This document shows positions 57,884 through 64,000 of a stretch of 64,000 nucleotides of DNA, in pieces. The notes beneath the pieces are model-generated. The model was given only the letters and a program-made list of their open reading frames with translations. It was not told where the DNA came from and searched no databases. This DNA comes from CAZWCX01 sp964632945 (GTDB taxonomy: Bacteria > Planctomycetota > MHYJ01 > WSZJ01 > CAZWCX01). Positions within the stretch are counted from its first letter, which is position 1. Every line of letters starts with the position of its first letter. Where the stretch lies: NCBI GenBank assembly GCA_964632945.1, contig CAZWCX010000022.1:1-64000 (forward strand), written 5' to 3'. Position numbers and translations under genes: made by a program.

Positions 57884-58024
57884 CGCGACACCTCTTGCTC
57901 GAGGACGGGGACAATCGGTCGTCCCGGATCGAGCGCCATGCTATCGCGCCTGCGCCGTGGCGCAATGAATCTTTGCCGGCCGAGGGAGCGCCCAAGGGCC
58001 GGGGCCGGGGGGGCGATTCGCACG

Positions 58025-58486
58025 CTACTCTGGTTCCGGCCGTCTTACGATCACCCGGGAGAAGCGCCCAATCGTGACGGTGTACTTCGCGTCCGGGGTC
58101 AGCGGGTCCCAGGGGTTGAAGAGGATGAATTCCGCGTATCTTCCGCCGGCGAGCCGGACCGAAAGCCCCGACCGGCGGCTCCGCAGCGCGACGGCGCCGG
58201 TCTCCGTCACCGACTTGCCGATGATCGCATCCGCGAACCCGCACCCGGCGGCCCAGGCGAGAAACAGGCCGAGCGAACCGAAGAGCAACGATGCCGGGAT
58301 CCTCATCAGCCAGGCGGCGTCGAGCGCCGACCAGACGGCGAGGCACGCGAAGGCGGCCGCCATCGTGGCCAGCAGAGCGGCTTTTGCGGCCAGCGCCAGC
58401 CGCCAGATCCCGGGGATCACGGTGTCCCGCCGGCGCGTCGGGGGGACCGCCCGGCGCCCACCGGGGACCCGGCCGCGGGCGCCCAT
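58025..58486 (-). CDS. Small membrane protein, start uncertain
   Basis: It has up to 153 residues, with two helices (LALAAKAALLATMAAAFACLAV, then IPASLLFGSLGLFLAWAAGC, both only in part) and a C-terminal beta-rich soluble part (GLSVRLAGGRYAEFILFNP, YTVTIGRFSRVIVRRPEPE). The annotated ATG at 58486 gives an Arg-rich N-terminus without a ribosome site; a GTG at 58420 (VIPGIWRLAL) is an alternative. The C-terminal part resembles small PH-like domains. No family identified. Confidence 0.6.
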   Translation of the reverse strand: MGARGRVPGGRRAVPPTRRRDTVIPGIWRLALAAKAALLATMAAAFACLAVWSALDAAWLMRIPASLLFGSLGLFLAWAAGCGFADAIIGKSVTETGAVALRSRRSGLSVRLAGGRYAEFILFNPWDPLTPDAKYTVTIGRFSRVIVRRPEPE

Positions 58487-58703
58487 CGGGGCGGCGAGAG
58501 GGGGGCGAAGGCATCGGCCATGGCGGCTCCGGCGGAGGGGAGGTCGTGGGGATTCTACCCCGGCCCGGTGAGGGTGTGCAACGAGGGATGCGGATCCCGG
58601 CCGGCACGGGCTTCGGAGTCCCCCGCTTCCCCTTTTCCTTCCCTCCCGGGGTGAACTACCTCAGAATCCTGATTCCTCGCAGCCTCACTTGCGGAGTTTT
58701 TCC

Positions 58704-61238
<2,535 letters not shown>

Positions 61239-61260
61239 CGTCGCGGAGGCGGGATGTCCT

Positions 61261-61279
61261 GCCGGCCGGTGCGGCCGGT
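61261..61279 (+). terminator. GC hairpin after glgP
   Basis: CCGGCC-GGTGC-GGCCGG, extended by a G-U pair, starts 22 bp after the glgP stop. There is no U-tract. Confidence 0.4.
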
Positions 61280-61591
61280 CGGGATCGGCGAACCCGCCCG
61301 GTGCGAAGGTGGGCAGGAAACGGCAAGAGGATTTTCCCCCAAAGGCGAGACGGCGAACTCCGAATAGACGGGTGGTCCGGGCGAAGATCCGCCCGGGGGC
61401 ACCGGGTTCCTTGCTCTTGCGGAGGTTGCCGTGACGATCGAGCCCAGTCTCGCGGGGCCGGAATGGGATTCCCTACCGGCGGAGGAGTGCCGGCGAATCG
61501 TGGGGGGCTGACCTCCGCCGGGATTCGGTCATTCGTTGGATGACGACATCATTCCAAAGCCGGTCTCCATTTCCCGGACGTGCAAGCCGTA
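61280..61591. other. Region between glgP and repeat copy 3
   Basis: No credible long gene. A GTG-started ORF of 26 codons (61431-61511, MTIEPSLAGPEWDSLPAEEC...) has GGAGG six bases upstream, so a small peptide or a gene fragment is possible, but it could be chance. Nothing else was recognised here. Confidence 0.3.
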
Positions 61592-61642
61592 CTAGTGGGG
61601 CTTCAACCTTGATTTCCCAGGTTGGTCCGGTCGCTTTTCGCG
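61592..61642 (+). repeat. Dispersed 47-bp repeat, copy 3
   Basis: Its 61592-61638 core is identical to copy 1 (window bases 1-47, other strand) and about six changes from copy 2, and the extension TTCGCGC continues as in copy 2. It lies 3' of glgP in the same orientation, 354 bp after its stop. The CAACCT/AGGTTG inverted repeat is intact. Confidence 0.85.
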
Positions 61643-61664
61643 CCGGGCTTCGTTGCTCGTCGTC

Positions 61665-61875
61665 GGCGATGCACGGGGCATCGCCTCCTCCGCGCGCCTC
61701 GCCGGGCGCGAAAATCGCCTCGGCCGAACCTAGGATCTCAAGATTGAAGACCCACTGGCGGACTTCTCCAGATGCCGCTCGCGCGGCTTCCTGGAGAATC
61801 CGGGCCAGGGAACGCTTCGACCTGCCGCCGCCGACGCGCGTTTCGGGGTTCGTCGTCCGGAGAACCCTTCTCCGG
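61665..61875 (+). promoter_or_regulatory. Structured leader between repeat copy 3 and the DHFR-like gene
   Basis: Two perfect hairpins flank this stretch: GGCGATGC-ACGGG-GCATCGCC (61665-61685) and CCGGAGAA-CCC-TTCTCCGG (61857-61875). The second ends 33 nt before the DHFR-like ATG. No promoter was recognised between them. They may be terminator or leader structures; the function is unknown. Confidence 0.3.
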
Positions 61876-61908
61876 TCCGGGGGGGCCGTTCGTCCACCGG
61901 GAGGTCGC

Positions 61909-62427
61909 ATGCGGAGTCTCTGCTACTCCTTCGCCATGAGTCTCGACGGTCGGATCGCCGGCCCCGCGGGAGAGCACGATTGGATCCCGGCGGATCCCGA
62001 CATCGACTTCGCCGGGTTGTTCGAGCGATTCGACACGATCCTCATGGGGCGGAAGACTTGGGACACGGCCCGGGCCCAGGGCGGCCCTCCCTTTCGCAAG
62101 AGGACCGTCGTCTTCTCGCGCACCCTCGATCCCGATCGCGCGGCGGGGGCCGAGGTGTCCCGCGATCCGCTTGCCACCGTGCGCGGGCTCAAGGAGGAGT
62201 CCGGAGGGGACCTCTGGCTCATGGGGGGCGGCGGCGTGTTTCGGGAATTGCTCGCGGCAGGCCTGGTGGACGAGGTCGAGGCTGCCGTGGTACCGATCCT
62301 GCTCGGGCAAGGCACGCCGTTCCTGCTTCCCGGCCCGGATGCGCGATTCCGTCTGGAACTCCACAATCTGACGCGCTACCCCAAGAGCGGGATCGTGCTC
62401 CTGCGGTACCGCGTTTTGGCCTCCTGA
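61909..62427 (+). CDS. Dihydrofolate-reductase-family (RibD C-terminal-like) reductase
   Basis: The product has 172 residues. It matches the DHFR/RibD C-terminal-like group: YSFAMSLDGRIAGPAGEHDW at the N-terminus, RFDTILMGRKTWDTA, RTVVFSRTLDP, DLWLMGGGGVFRELLAAGLVDEVEAAVVP (only fragments given) and PILLGQGTPFL. These form the NADPH-binding fold. It is not a canonical FolA, since the substrate-binding Asp and other residues are not placed as in it. Such stand-alone proteins are widespread with unknown substrates. GGAGGT precedes the ATG. Two strong hairpins lie upstream. Confidence 0.9.
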   Translation: MRSLCYSFAMSLDGRIAGPAGEHDWIPADPDIDFAGLFERFDTILMGRKTWDTARAQGGPPFRKRTVVFSRTLDPDRAAGAEVSRDPLATVRGLKEESGGDLWLMGGGGVFRELLAAGLVDEVEAAVVPILLGQGTPFLLPGPDARFRLELHNLTRYPKSGIVLLRYRVLAS

Positions 62428-62484
62428 TCCCCGCGTGACCGGGTGCGATCTCCGCGGAGCCACGCTCCGATCCCAGGGGTCGCC

Positions 62485-62514
62485 TTGACCCGGTGTCCGA
62501 GGGATTGCTACAGT
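62485..62514 (+). promoter_or_regulatory. Predicted promoter of the terminal kinase gene
   Basis: TTGACC (62485-62490) and TACAGT (62509-62514) are spaced 18 bp. The leader to the ATG at 62594 would be about 74 nt. Confidence 0.5.
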
Positions 62515-62593
62515 CCGGACTCTCACCTCGGCCGTCGTTCCGCCGCTCGATACGAATCGAGCCCGGGTTCCTGCGCTGGGGAAGAACCGGAGC

Positions 62594-64000
62594 ATGCCGC
62601 TGGACCAGGATCCCACCCGGTCGCTCGCCCCAGACACCGCGTCTCCGCGGATGGGGCCTTCCGCCGAGCGGCCCATGGCACCGATCGGTTCCCGGTCGAC
62701 CGAGGACCTGGGTCCCGCGCCGCACCTGCGCTATCGGTTGCTGGCCCCGCTCGGCGAAGGCGGGATGGGCGTCGTCTGGAAGGCGGAGGACACGAAGCTC
62801 GGCCGCATCGTGGCGCTCAAGAAGATCAAGGGCGACCCCGGCGACCGGGGGGTGGGTCTTCAGCGGTTCGTGCGCGAGGCGCAACTGGCCGCCCGGCTGA
62901 ATCATCCCGGGATCGTCGGCGTCTTCGACTGCGGGGAGATGGACGGTGCCTGCTTCATCACCATGGAGTACATCGAGGGCCGGACGTTTTCCGAGCTGCT
63001 CAAGGACACGAGAGCGGCGAAGGAGGCCGGCAAGCCGGAGGGCATGGCGCGTCTACGCGACGAGATCCGGCATCTCGCCGAGGTCGCCGAGGCCGTCGGC
63101 CATGCCCACCGGCAGGGGATCATCCACCGGGACCTCAAGCCCGGCAACATCATCCTGGATGCGAACGACCGTCCCCGCGTCATGGACTTCGGCCTGGCCA
63201 AGGAAGTCTCCCTGGAGGAGGGCAAGGGCTTCCGCGACGTGCAGGGGGCTCTGACGGTCCAGGGTGCGGTCGTGGGCACGCCCGCGTACATGAGTCCCGA
63301 ACAGGCGGACGCCCGGGTTGCGGACGTCGGTCCGGTCACCGATGTCTGGGCCCTGGGGGTGATCCTGTACGAGATCCTGACCGGGCGGCGCCCGTTCGGG
63401 GGCGCCACCCTCATCGACACGCTCGCTTCGGTCATGGCCGACGACCCGATTCCGCCGCGCAGTCGTTTTTCCCAGGTGCCGGTGGAACTGGAGGCGGTCT
63501 GCCTGCGGGCCCTCGAGAAACGCATCCACCGGCGGTATCCCAACGCCGGGTCCCTCGCCGAGGAACTCCGCGCCTGGCTGGCCGGCGAACCCGTCGCGGC
63601 CCGTCCGCTGGCGGGGACGGCCCGCCTTTGGCGCACCGCAAGACGGAATCGAACCGCGCTGAGCATCCTGACGGCGGTCCTCGCCGTCATGATCGCCTTG
63701 TCCTGGGGATGGGTCGCCCGGCGCGCGGCGACCCACCGGATGCGGCAGGTCCAGGACGAGATGGGCGCCACCGTGCAGGAGTTGCAGACCACGCTGATGA
63801 CGATCGAAATGCCGATTGCCGCCCGCGGCGCCCTCGCCCGACAACCCCTGAAGGTTCTGCACGCGCTGCTGGCCGCGGATCCCGACTTCGGCCCCGCCTA
63901 TTCGTGGCGGGGTCGCGTCTTCTCCCTGATCGGTCGCAACGAGGAGGCGGAGGCGGACTTCGACCGCGGGTGCTCCCTCTCGCCCGCCTCGGCGATCGTG
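62594..64000 (+). CDS. Membrane Ser/Thr kinase with TPR region, truncated by the window end
   Basis: The first 469 residues are in the window with no stop before base 64000. The kinase domain is at about 45-325: GEGGMGVVWKAED, IVALKKIKGD, IIHRDLKPGNIIL, VMDFGLAKEV, GTPAYMSPEQAD. A membrane helix (ALSILTAVLAVMIALSWGW) follows near 365. The visible end starts TPR-like repeats (LLAADPDFGPAYSWRGRVF, EEAEADFDRGCSLSP). The N-terminal 45 residues are Pro-rich and disordered. It has its own promoter at 62485. Confidence 0.93.
   Translation, partial: MPLDQDPTRSLAPDTASPRMGPSAERPMAPIGSRSTEDLGPAPHLRYRLLAPLGEGGMGVVWKAEDTKLGRIVALKKIKGDPGDRGVGLQRFVREAQLAARLNHPGIVGVFDCGEMDGACFITMEYIEGRTFSELLKDTRAAKEAGKPEGMARLRDEIRHLAEVAEAVGHAHRQGIIHRDLKPGNIILDANDRPRVMDFGLAKEVSLEEGKGFRDVQGALTVQGAVVGTPAYMSPEQADARVADVGPVTDVWALGVILYEILTGRRPFGGATLIDTLASVMADDPIPPRSRFSQVPVELEAVCLRALEKRIHRRYPNAGSLAEELRAWLAGEPVAARPLAGTARLWRTARRNRTALSILTAVLAVMIALSWGWVARRAATHRMRQVQDEMGATVQELQTTLMTIEMPIAARGALARQPLKVLHALLAADPDFGPAYSWRGRVFSLIGRNEEAEADFDRGCSLSPASAIV

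Overview
This 64 kb window is high-GC bacterial chromosome with a planctomycete-like gene repertoire. The signs are six Hanks-type Ser/Thr kinases (two fused to formylglycine-generating-enzyme-like domains, one to a very long TPR array, one partial), a CRTAC1/FG-GAP + ASPIC/UnbV + redoxin + TPR protein, CPBP proteases, tandem MshEN domains and many secreted proteins of unknown function. No rRNA, tRNA, CRISPR array, integrase or transposase was recognised. The phylum assignment is an inference from gene families.

Layout. 1-5.4 kb: marR - RND adaptor - RND pump operon (minus), ending in a copy of a dispersed 47-bp repeat. 5.5-6.0 kb: a decayed YndJ-like gene. 6.3-7.6 kb: an Flp-type pilin and a secreted protein. 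7.6-10 kb: polar amino-acid ABC importer with a fused binding protein/permease. 10-13.3 kb: polysaccharide deacetylase-like protein and a copper-type P1B ATPase with altered catalytic motifs. 13.4-14 kb: promoter, 12-codon leader ORF, hairpin and RbfA-like gene. 14-16.7 kb: CPBP protease, NDUFA9-like SDR/DoxX protein, methyltransferase. 16.7-18.6 kb: secreted beta-propeller protein with a large CxxC array. 18.8-20 kb: orphan ParA with a small membrane-anchored coiled-coil protein. 20-25.5 kb: two kinases and a CPBP protease. 25.6-28.5 kb: ATP-grasp-like and App1-like pair. 28.5-32.5 kb: TerB / zinc-finger / SPFH-GYF / zinc-ribbon operon, probably a membrane-stress module. 32.6-35.2 kb: double MshEN protein, lipoprotein methyltransferase, HD hydrolase. 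35.2-42.9 kb: two very large kinases. 43-46.5 kb: SDR, small coupled gene, second repeat copy, alpha/beta hydrolase, kinase. 46.6-52 kb: the CRTAC1-like gene, interrupted by an in-frame TGA, then a UspA pair protein. 52-58.5 kb: GMC oxidoreductase, lipase-maturation-factor-like protein, membrane proteins, S41 peptidase. 58.7-64 kb: glycogen phosphorylase, third repeat copy, DHFR-like reductase, partial kinase.

The most striking observation is at 48507-48509. A TGA lies in frame within an otherwise continuous 1467-residue FG-GAP/ASPIC/redoxin/TPR reading frame. A hairpin with an AGGUU loop begins at the spacing expected of a bacterial SECIS element. I read this as a candidate new selenoprotein, with a nonsense mutation or sequence error as the alternatives. 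Other points to follow are the three-copy 47-bp repeat, always 3' of and co-oriented with a gene, the P1B ATPase with NGD and DKAGT in place of TGE and DKTGT, the exported CxxC array, and the SPFH/TerB operon.

Transcription signals are unusually legible. Many intergenic regions carry TTGAC(C/G)- or TTGC-type -35 boxes 16-18 bp from a TA-rich -10 hexamer, and most genes have GGAG/GGAGG ribosome-binding sites, which decided most start choices. All functions are inferred from sequence by eye; no search was run.
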